Assembly: GCA_008828725.1 (NCBI GenBank)
Contig: MEHQ01004546.1
Coordinates: 62,001-126,000, forward strand
DNA from: Saccharina japonica
Taxonomy: Eukaryota > Sar > Phaeophyceae > Laminariales > Laminariaceae
DNA length: 64,000 nucleotides
Direction: 5' to 3'
The translations under genes and the position numbers were made by a program. Positions 56,201 through 64,000 of the stretch are shown in pieces (positions within the stretch are counted from its first letter, which is position 1; each line of letters opens with the position of its first letter). The notes under the pieces are model-generated. The model did not search any database. It saw nothing but the letters and a program-made list of their open reading frames with translations, and had not been told where the DNA came from.

Positions 56201-56295
56201 AAGCGCGCCTGGCTCAGGGCAGGAGGCGTGGGGTGCGACGCCGCGTAGCGGCACCGGTAGTGAGGACAGAACAGGGAAAGGGTGTCGTGTCCTGA
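49889..56295 (+). CDS. serine/threonine protein kinase
   Basis: Nine exons join with exact phase: 49889-50243, 50661-50749, 51325-51419, 52041-52095, 52363-52489, 52691-52779, 54936-55054, 55614-55815 and 56056-56295. The protein is about 455 residues from this start. Catalytic elements in order are GKGNFAKV (ATP loop), RMAVKS (lysine), [17 protein letters not shown] (helix C Glu), [11 protein letters not shown] (catalytic loop), LADFGIAA (metal-binding Asp), CGTKAYMSPEQ (activation-loop end, SPE in place of APE), [14 protein letters not shown] and [15 protein letters not shown]. All residues needed for phosphotransfer are present, so it should be active on Ser/Thr. There is a 60-residue Ala/Gly-rich and acidic insert before the last helix, and the C-terminal tail is basic. 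The subfamily is not decided. Confidence 0.9.
50661..50749 (+). CDS. kinase exon 2, ATP-binding lysine
   Basis: It reads [20 protein letters not shown] and then TYTDDLGAM. The acceptor is GAGAACAG and the donor CGATG|GTGAGC. Copies of this exon with its upstream intron occur at 58.5-59.05 kb. Confidence 0.92.
50855..51260. repeat. tandem foldback units around kinase exon 3
   Basis: Inverted copies of the exon middle lie upstream of each plus-strand copy: minus 50862-50905 ([11 protein letters not shown]) and minus 51144-51230 ([20 protein letters not shown] with a GTAAG donor). The spacer words ATAGTCAGCCATGCA, GAGCGACGCGA and CGTCGCGCTTTTG repeat in both units. A unit of about 320 bp, made of an inverted fragment plus spacer plus exon, has therefore been tandemly duplicated. 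Confidence 0.85.
50999..51093 (+). pseudogene. duplicate of kinase exon 3 lacking an AG acceptor
   Basis: It is 95 nt, the same length and frame as exon 3, reading [20 protein letters not shown] and [11 protein letters not shown] with no stop. At the acceptor position the sequence is AAACGG where the other copy has GCGACAG, so the AG is missing. The donor GAG|GTACGA remains. It is either a dead duplicate or one that needs another acceptor. Confidence 0.8.
51325..51419 (+). CDS. kinase exon 3, helix C
   Basis: It reads [20 protein letters not shown] and [11 protein letters not shown]. The helix C Glu is in ETELK, and HPNVV starts the next strand. The acceptor is GCGACAG and the donor TGAG|GTAAGA, phase 0 to 2. 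This is the copy with intact splice sites. Confidence 0.9.
51640..51723. mobile_element. MITE family B, copy 8 (intronic)
   Basis: The ends are ACCAATCTGTCCGAAAATAT and ATATTTTGGTGCAGATTGGT, about 84 bp, in kinase intron 3. Confidence 0.8.
52041..52095 (+). CDS. kinase exon 4, hinge
   Basis: It reads [18 protein letters not shown], the hinge and helix D, where IETDLAKLI matches the usual acidic hinge. The acceptor is TTCGGCCAG and the donor CCAAG|GTAGGT, phase 2 to 0. Confidence 0.88.
52363..52489 (+). CDS. kinase exon 5, catalytic loop
   Basis: It reads [40 protein letters not shown] and [10 protein letters not shown] contains the catalytic Asp, Lys and Asn, and Lys after Asp-Leu indicates Ser/Thr specificity. 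The donor is GAAG|GTGAAG, phase 1. Confidence 0.95.
52691..52779 (+). CDS. kinase exon 6, DFG and activation loop
   Basis: It reads [20 protein letters not shown] and [12 protein letters not shown] is intact and CGTK precedes the P+1 loop. The acceptor is GTCTTCCCAG and the donor CCAAG|GTGCGT. Confidence 0.95.
53478..53621. repeat. foldback copy of the head of kinase exon 7
   Basis: Two arms of about 72 bp meet at GTAGTTTTAACTAC (53549/53550). The left arm reads [13 protein letters not shown] after an acceptor-like CGATAGG. The right arm, on the minus strand, reads [16 protein letters not shown] after CGGTAGG. Both resemble the acceptor and first 15 codons of exon 7 at 54936. It lies 1.3 kb upstream of that exon, in the same intron. 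Confidence 0.9.
53851..54062. mobile_element. MITE family E, copy 1 (intronic)
   Basis: It has long inverted arms: GGGCCCGTTTTAACGAAG, TCAATTTGGAAAAAA and CGCTTTTCATTGGTCA at the left, mirrored by TGACCAATGAAAAGCG, TTCCAAATTGAATTTATTTT and TTAATATGGGCCC at the right. It is a foldback of about 212 bp. Confidence 0.9.
54188..54398. mobile_element. MITE family E, copy 2 (intronic)
   Basis: It has the same arms as copy 1. It starts TTAGGGCCCGTTTTAACGAA and ends TTAATATGGGGCCCTAA. Its right end shares bases with the left end of copy 3. Confidence 0.9.
54396..54599. mobile_element. MITE family E, copy 3 (intronic)
   Basis: It abuts copy 2 at CCCTAAGGGCCC. It ends TTAATATCGGCCCTAA and has the same interior. 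Confidence 0.9.
54600..54745 (+). repeat. dispersed repeat F, kinase-intron copy
   Basis: It contains CATAACCGGGGTCACAAAGT, CCCCCACTACGGTTCGTGCC, TATCGCGAGAA and CTCGTCGACTCGCATCGAA. These words recur at 61240-61385 and, in part, at 8945-9035. Confidence 0.75.
54936..55054 (+). CDS. kinase exon 7, P+1 loop and helix F
   Basis: It reads [20 protein letters not shown] and [22 protein letters not shown] replaces APE, and Asp of VDTWGLG is the conserved helix F residue. The acceptor is ACCGGTAG and the donor TTCAG|GTTGGG. Confidence 0.93.
55614..55815 (+). CDS. kinase exon 8, insert and late helices
   Basis: It reads [40 protein letters not shown] and later [20 protein letters not shown]. The first part is a low-complexity insert and the second leads to the final helices. 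The acceptor is GCTCTGAAG (AAG rather than CAG). It joins in phase to give [11 protein letters not shown]. Confidence 0.88.
56056..56295 (+). CDS. kinase terminal exon
   Basis: It reads [20 protein letters not shown] and [20 protein letters not shown], then a basic tail [13 protein letters not shown] and stop at 56293. Arg of EKRLSA pairs with the SPE Glu in active kinases. The acceptor is TCTGGCAG. Confidence 0.92.
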   Translation, partial: LLEPDVEKRLSARGAAEHPWLGGLDKALEIRTKAAHAVAARESEMSAEKARLAQGRRRGVRRRVAAPVVRTEQGKGVVS

Positions 56296-56478
56296 GGAAC
56301 GGTGGTTGGAGAGGAAGTCTAGAGCTACGCAAAAATGTTCGATTATTAGTTCGCCGCTCCACGCGCGTTATCATAACCAGATCCGATGTTAGAGAGCAGG
56401 AGGTATTTTCGCCGCCGATGTCGTTCCCGGCTTGCGTTTATTTCCCGCGCGGCCGGGTTTAGGTTAGTACTTTCTCGG

Positions 56479-56722
56479 AAGGCTCGTCGATTTTCATCGA
56501 CTTTTGCTCAGATTTATCTCCGTGAAGATGCTTCCAGTGAGGTTCATCTATGTGCGTCGACTGTTGCTCATAATATCATTCGTGAAGGCACTCCAATTGA
56601 GGTTTGTCGATTTGCGTCTGCCGTTGCTCATTTTTTTTCTTCGTGGTGACGCTTCAAATGAATTTCGTCGATTTTTGTTGGCAGCATGCTCAGATTATTC
56701 TCCACGGAGACGCTTTAAGTGT
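56479..56722 (+). repeat. four tandem units of about 60 bp after the kinase
   Basis: Each unit contains TCGTCGATTTTCATCGAC-, TTGCTCA- and GTGAAG/GTGACG-type words at a spacing of about 60 bp. At 60 bp the units encode 20-residue repeats in one frame (FSSTFAQIYLREDASSE, ASTVAHNIIREGTPIE, FASAVAHFFSSW) before a stop. Confidence 0.8.
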
Positions 56723-57038
56723 ACCAGTAGATACCAGTATACTGTCATTTTCTTGACGTGTGTGTCGCGTCTTTCGAGAGACGCGAGCAATTTCCGCCCA
56801 GAAGCTATTACTGCAGTTTGGATTTCCTGGCATCATTCGAGATGCAGTCCGAGTAGCCAGTCGAAATAATATTAGTTTTTGGCGGTTTGACACGATGCCG
56901 CACATTTGAACGTGGCTCGACACCTTGTGCATCGTAGCTCACAACCCTGCCAGTATTCAATGTTTGGCGTAGAGTCAGGTTGTTACAAATTACCAGTAGA
57001 GTGTATTTCTCACTCACTAGACTACTTGAATTTACAAG

Positions 57039-57142
57039 TGCAGTTTGTTACGAATTTATCAAAGTGCACAGTTTGTTTCTGAATTTATCCGAGTGCAGTT
57101 TGTTTCTGAAGTTATCAGAGTGCAGTTTTTTTCTGATTTCAT
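57039..57142 (+). repeat. short tandem repeat of about 25 bp
   Basis: There are four to five imperfect units of GAGTGCAGTTTGTTTCTGAA and TTATC. Confidence 0.8.
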
Positions 57143-58495
57143 ATCCTGTGTTTTCTGGCAGCGTGATGTGTCTGCTGGTGGTGCAGCTCTAGACCGGCCA
57201 CATTTTGACGAGCACGCCACCGCTCCGCCAGATTTTGTACCAAAGGCGGTGAATGTCTCTTAAAATAAACACGAAAAAACACACGTCCGTACCATGTACA
57301 AAGTGTGAAATTTTGCTGGAAAATGTGTGTGTGGGGTCAACAGCATATCATTATCATGGGGTCAAGACACATTTGGGCAAAAAAAGGTGTGTGGTCGGCC
57401 ACCACAAACGCTTTTGGGATGCTCGCCGCGCCGCTCTACATCCAGCGTGAACCCATTCTTGATTCGACGTGTTTTCTCAAACACGCCATTTCCGGACTCA
57501 TTCAGTTCGCCAGTGGGCTGCGTTGCACGAGTTCGACCTCGTTTCCGGAGCTGCCTGAAGTCACAGTACAAAACGAGCGTTTCTCCACTGTTCGGGTATA
57601 GTTTGGGTCTCTGACAACTGTTAGATAACTTTTCTCCCACTGCCTCGAAACTCAATTCAACGCGTCTTATTATTACCCCTTTTGGGGGCCAGAGGTGGCG
57701 ACCAAGAAAAATGGCGACCAAGAACATAATAATTTTGGCGTTTTGATCCGTCTACGTGTCGTAGAGTGAGCGTGCAGCAGTACAAGACGGACCATGCTGC
57801 ACTATTGCCGTATATACGATTCCTTGCATTGTACTTCGGACATCAAATCCATCACATCCTAACCAAGCAGTGGCTAATGCTGTAGTATACTATCGTCAGT
57901 GTTTTGTCACCACTGTTTTCGTCGGAAGTCCCTAAATAGTTAATGGAGCACGATATCATCCGCCCAGAGAAGAACCAGTGACACTTCTACTACTAACTGA
58001 AGCATTTGCAGCAGCTCGTCAGCAAAATAAAGTGTCACCAGATTCCCATATTCCAAGGCAACTTGCACGCCTTCATTCTAGGCTTGATACTCATACTCGT
58101 GAATTAAGCTCCTGAGGCTACGAGCTGGTTCAAAAGACGAACACCCCATCGTGGCCCCATATCGAATGTCCACACGGCTTTTCGAGTTAGACCCCGATTT
58201 AGGCGCATGTGTTCTATGAGCCTTTGCCGAATTCTGGGTAGTTTTTTTTCCCCCTTTTCCCCTATCTGATATTTCAAGCGCCGTGGTCATTTGGGATAGT
58301 AAGTAGGGCCTCCTTGGTCCTTGGACCCCAATTATGCGGCGAAAAAACAAACCGAAACGAAACAAAAACGGTGCGTTGTGTTACTTCCGTCATACACGGC
58401 ATGACCCGTACTATGATTTGCAGACAATAGTGTATCAGGGTTCTTGGCTAAGGGCTGTTCGTAAGGTAGAATTCCACTGCTACTCCCACTCCTCT
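57143..58495. other. non-coding stretch
   Basis: Open stretches exist on both strands near 57.3-57.7 kb (up to 121 codons) but have no domain and no splice context. Nothing else was recognised. Confidence 0.4.
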
Positions 58496-58499
58496 GCGG

Positions 58500-59050
58500 G
58501 AGACACGGGTGCGTTGCAGAAATACGCTTGTTGTTACCGCTCTCGACAAACTATGCCCCTCAATTCTCACATTTCTTGTTTTTGTCGATCGAAAACACCC
58601 AAGCTAGGTGGTTGTGACAGACAAGAGCAGCGGCCTCAAGATGGCCGTCAAGTCGATTTCGAAACAGAAGTGGACTTGACGGCCATCTTCACGCCGCTAG
58701 TCTCGGGTGTGGTAACCACCACCTTGTCTGGTCTCGATGGACAAAAACAAGAAATGTGAAAACGCCGGGGCATGGTTAACCCCTTAAGAACTGGTCCGAC
58801 GAATTTGGGGACAAACTACTTGGAATTAGACTGGGACGTTATTTTCAGTTCTGAATGGGTTAAGGAAATCGACTGGACGGACAATTTTAGAGCGCTAGTC
58901 TTGGTGTGTGGTCACCGCCACCTTGGTTGTGCTCGATCGACACACACACGATAAGTAGGAAAGCGCAGGGGCATGCTTCAGTGACAGCAGTTCTAACAAG
59001 CGTATTTTTTAAACGAACCCCGTGTCTTCGGCAGAGGGGCGGGAACGAAA
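58500..59050. repeat. three copies of kinase exon 2 with flanking intron, partly foldback
   Basis: The plus copy 58500-58657 carries ATTTCTTGTTTTTGTCGATC and LVVVTDKSSGLKMAVKSIS. The minus copy 58671-58780, directly opposite, reads KVVVTTPETSGVKMAVKS. A second minus copy at about 58895-59045 reads KVAVTTHQD. All extend upstream into sequence homologous to the intron before true exon 2 (50556-50660). The family C passenger sequence at 58783-58863 separates the two minus copies. Confidence 0.88.
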
Positions 59051-59702
59051 ATCTACCCTATTAATACGAGCCCTTAGCCGAGAAACTCTGAAACAAAATG
59101 TATATCTGGTACGCCGCGTGCCGCTTACGGTCAATGCAATGTACCCGTATAAAACAGATACTGAAAACATGCCTGGTACGAAGCAGTGTGTTGCAGCAAC
59201 CATGCAGCATCAACGCCAGAAGCACAACTAAAACGCGCCAAACAAGATCGAGCGTCATGTCTCATATAAAAGGGTCCTTTCCCCAAGATCTCGCCGCACC
59301 CCTCTTCACCGTGCCCCCCAAAATAGAGGACCGGTACTACTGCTGTATCTCATTCATTCGTAAAAATCTCGAACACAAAGTATCAGCTATTTCTAGCAGC
59401 TGGGGGCTATAGATGATCGTGATCTCGAATACGACCGAAGAAGTGTTAACAAGATTGCTGTCCCCGAACCATTCCTAGGAATTTTCTTCCACCGGTTTGT
59501 GACGGAACCGTAACGACGCCAAAAACCAGCGTAACAATCAACGAAACTATCAACCGGAACCATCAACGAACCAATCAACGTAATTATCAGAAGACGTAGC
59601 CAGCAGGTAACAGAGCTACGCTCAAGTAGACCCACTCACCCACACAAGTTGTTTATGTTCGTCTAAAAACGTACGTGCGGTAAAAACCAATATCCAAGCA
59701 AC

Positions 59703-60008
59703 TCGTACCTGGTAGCGTCCAGGCCTAGGATAAGCAGCAGTACAGCAGCTAGTCTCCACCTCCTTCCTTCTCCTGCAATATCATCCCCGAAGCGGTCCAC
59801 CTGCAGTCAGCTCACCCATGGGGGCCAACAAACTGTCGGGAGCTTCCCCTTCCGTTCGCATGCAAGAGAAACGCCTCCGCCGCCACCGCCGACAAAGAGA
59901 GGATGCCGTAACGTACCCCCCCGGGAAGTACCCTAACGGGGGGGGGGGGGGGGGGGGGGGCGAGGAAAACATAGGCAAAACAGCGATAACCGAGAATAAG
60001 AAAGTATT
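59703..60008 (+). repeat. dispersed repeat R3, copy 2
   Basis: It is a direct homologue of 45735-46045. It includes a G run of about 22 bases at 59939-59960 that the other copy lacks. Confidence 0.65.
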
Positions 60009-60671
60009 ATGGTAATAAATACCCGTATCCCCCATCATGTGGTGATTGGCCAAGCATAACCATAGACGAACGAATAACAGCAATGGTCGGTTGGTGCCAT
60101 ACTGCCATATCGTACTATGGTGCAACAACCAACGGTAGTATAATACCTTGATCTAGTCCTTGAAAATCACCTGGTGTTCTTGTTTTTTTTTTAATACGTT
60201 TGTTCTCTGACAAGGGAGCATGCCCATTGAAAAGCGGCACGCATTGAGTGCAATCAATCCCAGACGGTAGGGTAGCTTTAGTGGCCTCTGCACATTGGCT
60301 ATAGCAAGCCGGTTATGATAGTATTTATAGCCAGGTTGGGTCAAAGGTGGTAAACGACTTGCGGCACAAGTCTGACAAAACAAAGACGCAATTTCCTTCG
60401 TGTTACCGGTATACTGCTTGCTGCCGTAAACGATAAATGCCAATTGTAGGATGAGGCTGTGGGGAGAAACTCACAGCCTAAACAGTATTACTGTAGTACA
60501 CCAGATTAAATGTTGTATGGGGGTTCTGGGCTCTGGGTTGAGTTTCTGAGGTTCGGGTTTTACGTTTTTTTAGGTTTACACCCCTCCCTCGCCTGCTCCG
60601 TCTCGAAAGGGATGCGTGGTCACTGGTCAAATGACTAAGGCAAGAAAAAACTTAGTACGCCCCCCCGCCCC
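60009..60671. other. non-coding stretch
   Basis: No exon was recognised. The right part (about 60590-60671) shares CTCCGTCTCGAAAGGG- and CAAATGACTAAGGCAAG-type words with 44845-44930, an additional short dispersed repeat. Confidence 0.45.
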
Positions 60672-60868
60672 CGCCTTAAAGCGGTTCTCAGTAGGATGCT
60701 GCTCGCCTTTCATGCGACTCGCGCAACATGTCGCGGCGCTTCGCGCTTGGTGCAAGCCATGCCTATCTGGTCGGCGAAAACCCGACGTGCTTCGTCCCGG
60801 CCTTGTAGGGATGCGAGGGTCTATGGTCATACGACTACAGCCATGCATAACATGAGTACCCCCCCCCA
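60672..60868 (+). repeat. dispersed repeat F, copy
   Basis: It is a direct homologue of 33500-33700, sharing GCGGCGCTTCGCGCTTGGTG and GTAGGGATGCGAGGGTCTAT. It continues into GGTCATACGACTACAGCCAT, as at 8880. Confidence 0.75.
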
Positions 60869-60953
60869 ACACGGAATAGCACTTAAAAGATCAGGAAATA
60901 ATGTTGTTTGGGCTAAGGGTTTCTCTCCAAGCCTCGAGTCTACTACAGTCCAG

Positions 60954-61135
60954 CAGTGGGTACCCCGATTTAAGAGCACCAAGATAAGAGCATTCGGGAT
61001 TTAAGAGCGGTCAAACCAGAATATCCCGCCTATACTAACAGCTAGATATTGCCCACGACAGACAAGAGCAATGTGTAGTTAAGAACGCTTGTTTTTGGCT
61101 TGGCACGGGGCGATCTTAAATCGGGGTACCCAGTG
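60954..61135. mobile_element. MITE family C, copy 2
   Basis: The ends are CAGTGGGTACCCCGATTTAA and the complement, TTAAATCGGGGTACCCAGTG, near-perfect inverted repeats over about 182 bp. It lacks the passenger found in copy 1. Confidence 0.9.
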
Positions 61136-61239
61136 TTGTACCTGGTAATGCTTTTCGCCCGTCGTGAAGGTTTTTTTTTCTTCTTCGTCCCATTTATTAA
61201 CTTCGCCCTTCCTTTCTCTCTCCTCCCTACGTAGTCGAA

Positions 61240-61385
61240 ACTCAGATCCGGGGTCACAAGGTAGGCTCCTCTCCCTCTTCCCCCACTAAGGTTCTTGCCT
61301 TGCATTTTTATCGCGAGAAGACTTCAGCTTTGTCTTCCCTCGTCGACTCGCATCGAAGTGTCGTGAAGGTGTTACATATAATATG
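61240..61385 (+). repeat. dispersed repeat F, copy
   Basis: It is homologous to 54600-54745, sharing CCGGGGTCACAAGGTAGGCT, TTTTTATCGCGAGAAG and CCTCGTCGACTCGCATCGAA. Confidence 0.75.
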
Positions 61386-61634
61386 TACTGACGTACAGAG
61401 TATCCGATGAAATATCACTCAGGTTCAGGTATAATGCATGGCATAATATAATGCATGGCATAATATACTAATAACTGCCTGGTAGTCGGTAATATATACT
61501 AGTCGACCAGCTCACAGAGTCATACATAATCATACACTTCGAATGTATATACTGCTGTACATACACCAGGATAAAACTCGTGTATGACAAAAAACGGTAA
61601 CTTCCACGATGCTTCCTTTCTTTGAGCCGTACTA

Positions 61635-61749
61635 ATACGGGGAACCACAGCAAACACTTCGTAGAGACCTACGGAACGCACAAAAACCTATATAAGTGCC
61701 TATTTTTACTAACAACATTTGGTCCTACTTACTGTGGTTCCCCGGTAAT
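61635..61749. mobile_element. MITE family A, copy 5
   Basis: The ends are AATACGGGGAACCACAGCAA and TGTGGTTCCCCGGTAAT. The interior ACAAAAACCTATATAAGTG is as in other copies. Confidence 0.85.
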
Positions 61750-61765
61750 ACGGTATCATACGCAT

Positions 61766-61866
61766 GACGGGGGGGCATAGTAATCAGGGCCCATCATGTA
61801 CACTAAAACCTATACATTCCAGTTTCACTAAGCGTATTTGGTCCTGATTACTACGTTCCACCGTAA
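61766..61866. mobile_element. MITE family A, copy 6
   Basis: It lies 16 bp after copy 5. The ends are ACGGGGGGGCATAGTAATCA and TGATTACTACGTTCCACCGT-AA. It is the most diverged copy. Confidence 0.75.
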
Positions 61867-62386
61867 GAAAGTAAGTAGCTCCTACAAGTAACCTGGTACA
61901 GCAGCAAAAACTGGTAAACTCTGGTTTGGTACAGCATACTGTACCCCCGCCTAAACGTGTTGCAGTTGTGATATACCTAGTATATGTTCACGTATGCGAG
62001 GGAGGTGTTGACCTCTATGTACAGTAAAGCGCCTATTAATAGGCGAACACCATAGCCGGGAGGGAGGGGGGTCCCTGCTTTTTGAGACCCCGGATCTAAC
62101 TTGCTACTCGTACATTATTTAGGACCAAGAATAGGCAAAAGTCAAAGGCTCAAGCAACCGATTATCCCAGCAAAAACTGCACAAAAAACGCACACATAAC
62201 CCAGAGGATGAAGGCCTCAAAATATTGTGGAAACCCCAAGCGAAAAAACAAGAACGAACGGAAATTACCTCCCGCAGGATAATAACACTAAAATTCCTTA
62301 TCATCCTTCTCTCGCAGATGGCTAACCTTTACCCTTGTACACGTCCCCCCCAGATGTAAAATCGAGTACCAAGTATACAAACCCAC

Positions 62387-62493
62387 TTCAGCTGCTGGAA
62401 CCACGAGACCACCGTGGGCACGATGTTGGGGTGCGACAGCCTCGTCTGGATGTATTTCTCCCGCTTGAGGTTTATGCACTCCCACCGACTAGC
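62387..62493 (-). CDS. helix C exon of a second protein kinase
   Basis: On the minus strand, between CGCTAG and AA|GTGGGT, it reads ASRWECINLKREKYIQTRLS and HPNIVPTVVSWFQQL. LSHPNIV following a Lys/Glu-rich helix is the kinase helix C to beta-4 signature. It differs from the 51.3-kb kinase, so it comes from another kinase gene or remnant. No partner exons with ATP loop, HRD or DFG were found nearby, so it may be an isolated fragment. Confidence 0.5.
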
Positions 62494-63180
62494 CTAGCGT
62501 TGCGCAGAGTGCCCTGGAATCGAGGCAAGTACGTATGGCAGTCGTGATACAACACACAGAACATCAGGAAGCACCGAGGGGGGGGGGGCGATGGAAGGGA
62601 GGGGGGAGAGGGAAGAGGACATCAGGGGGCGTATTCCGTACGTAATACCCTTGTATGTTTCATAACACCATGATGACGTACCCGATTTTGTACTACGCCA
62701 TGACACACCTCCAGCTCCAGTACAAAGCGCTACAACGACTACTATTAATAGTGCAGAGTACCTGATACCTGGTAGGTGGCGACCTTGTACTTTCAGTGTT
62801 GTGTACTCGTAGAATATGTATGATATGTAAGACATGTATATATGTGTTGCGGTTTACGCCTCGGAAACGTGAGGCGTGCAGCGTACAGCAGAACTTACTA
62901 CAGCAGTAGCGCTTCAAAATGTGTCAAGTGTGTTTCCGTCAACAAGGTCATCATTGCTGAACGATTAACCCCGAAACAGCAGGAGCTGTCTGCAGGATGG
63001 CTTGCATGTAAGACGAACGCGAAGGCAGGCGGCGGCATGAGCAGGACTCCCTGCAGCAGGAGTAATTTACACTGATTCAGCGTTTGATACAGCGCAGTCT
63101 TCGTATCGGTGTAAAATATGTTTATGTATTATCCTCCCCTTGTTGTGCCGCCTTCACGCCCAAAGACAGCGCTAACAGCG
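62494..63180. other. non-coding stretch
   Basis: A G-run lies at 62578-62588. No exon chain was recognised on either strand. Confidence 0.4.
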
Positions 63181-63189
63181 CTATATATT

Positions 63190-63260
63190 GTCCGGGTACC
63201 CGGGTGCCGGGTACCCGGGTACCCGCAATACCCGGGTACCAAGGTACCCGCAATAAAACC
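63190..63260. repeat. GGGTACCC palindrome cluster
   Basis: At least four GGGTACC/GGGTACCCG palindromes are packed in about 70 bp, with another cluster at 63665-63715 and a smaller one at 3507-3530 inside repeat R2. Confidence 0.85.
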
Positions 63261-63524
63261 GGGTTCGTGTGCCTGTAAAAAAACAGGTACCCGGCCACGG
63301 CCAAGGGAAGCACCCCCAAAAACAAAGTCCGGATACCCGTTTACCCAGGGTACCCGACAGGTTACAGCCATACAGCACACCCACAGGCTCACCTGTCGCC
63401 TCGTTGCACATAATGCGGTTCTTGTTTCGGTATCGATCAACCTGTAGTATGATACGGTGCGGTCTTCCGCTTCCCGACGGAGTTACAGCTCTATAGCTCT
63501 ACAGCACACCCACAGGGTCATGCT

Positions 63525-64000
63525 GACGTCTATTAATAGTCTCGAAAAACATATTTATTCTCGTCTCGGTATCAACATCAACCTGTAGTACTTTTCTGTT
63601 CGCCATTTGCTTCATATAGTGAGCGCAGCAGACTCGATATCGTTCAGGGTACGCCGCAACCGCCGCGGTAACGGGTACCCGGGTACGGGTACCCGGGTAC
63701 CCAGGTACCCGGCACTCAAGCTGGGAATTACCGGCGGTTATCTGCCGGCAGGAGGTTCGGAAATGTCTACTGGGTACCCAAGGGGCCAACTTCAAATATC
63801 TGCCCTATCGGCAGCCTGGTAAAAAAAATGCTCAGCCCGGCACTCCCTCCTTACGCACCTCTCTATCGTTCTCGCTCCACCCTAACGCACCTCAATCACC
63901 TGCAGAAGGGTGCTAAGTCCTGCCTCAGTCAAGCTCGCCACGCGCCCTGCAGCAGCATCCCAGAGAGCGCGTTGCTTGTACGAACATACCCTCGGGTGAC
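63525..64000 (+). repeat. dispersed repeat R2, copy 2 (cut by window end)
   Basis: It is a direct homologue of 3350-3870, with the GGGTACCC cluster expanded relative to copy 1. It runs off the window. Confidence 0.8.

Noticed and set aside
62641-62700. YVIMVL word on the minus strand as a kinase hinge for the 62.4-kb exon
   Set aside because: It lies upstream of the helix C exon on that strand, the wrong order, and is followed at once by a stop.
1-64000. CRISPR arrays, bacterial operons, tRNA or rRNA genes
   Set aside because: Short repeats here are tandem microsatellites or MITEs without spacer structure. No tRNA arm pattern or rRNA core was recognised by eye; a covariance-model scan would be decisive.

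Overview
This is a nuclear eukaryotic window. It has intron-rich genes with short exons (about 20-240 nt, one of about 1.2 kb), introns of about 0.2-3 kb, GT-AG junctions with pyrimidine tracts, many small terminal-inverted-repeat elements, and no bacterial operon layout. The gene families (PA14 plus filamin-like ectodomain, ubiquitin-specific protease, Ser/Thr kinase) and the intron style fit a photosynthetic stramenopile such as a brown alga. That assignment is inference; no marker gene settles it.

Layout. 1-4.5 kb is repeat-rich and includes a 507-bp block present twice with no difference seen. 4.5-20.8 kb (+) is a 13-exon gene whose exons I chained by splice signals and exact codon phase. 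It encodes a probable signal peptide, a filamin/Ig-like repeat, a complete PA14 domain split over four exons, a Ser/Thr/Pro/acidic stalk, one membrane segment and a short tail. 21.6-27.2 kb holds an array of about 0.7-kb coding-like modules in alternating orientation, invaded by a MITE and a 1.64-kb TIR element. 27.4-28.6 kb is a proline-rich repetitive exon. 29 kb has one more array module. 31.1-37.7 kb (+) is a ubiquitin-specific protease with Cys box, QDA box and His box readable. 38-47.9 kb is mostly non-coding: microsatellites, dispersed repeats, several MITE families and a short retrotransposon fossil. 48.0-56.3 kb (+) is a Ser/Thr protein kinase with all catalytic motifs in nine phase-consistent exons, possibly preceded by a poly-Q exon at 48 kb. 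56.3-64 kb is repeats, local copies of kinase exon 2, one exon of a second kinase on the minus strand, and the second copy of a dispersed repeat also seen at 3.4-3.9 kb.

The most unusual feature is a recurring one. Short gene pieces that include a splice acceptor and the head of an exon have been copied locally in alternating or foldback orientation. This is seen for kinase exon 3 (50.8-51.4 kb), kinase exon 7 (53.5 kb), kinase exon 2 (58.5-59.05 kb) and the unidentified module of 21.6-27.2 kb. These foldbacks would make pre-mRNA hairpins at splice sites and could affect exon choice, or could simply mark a local template-switching mutational process.

The three genes do not obviously form a pathway. 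A surface PA14/filamin protein, a deubiquitinase and a kinase could all be signalling parts, but adjacency in such a genome is weak evidence. No tRNA or rRNA gene was recognised.
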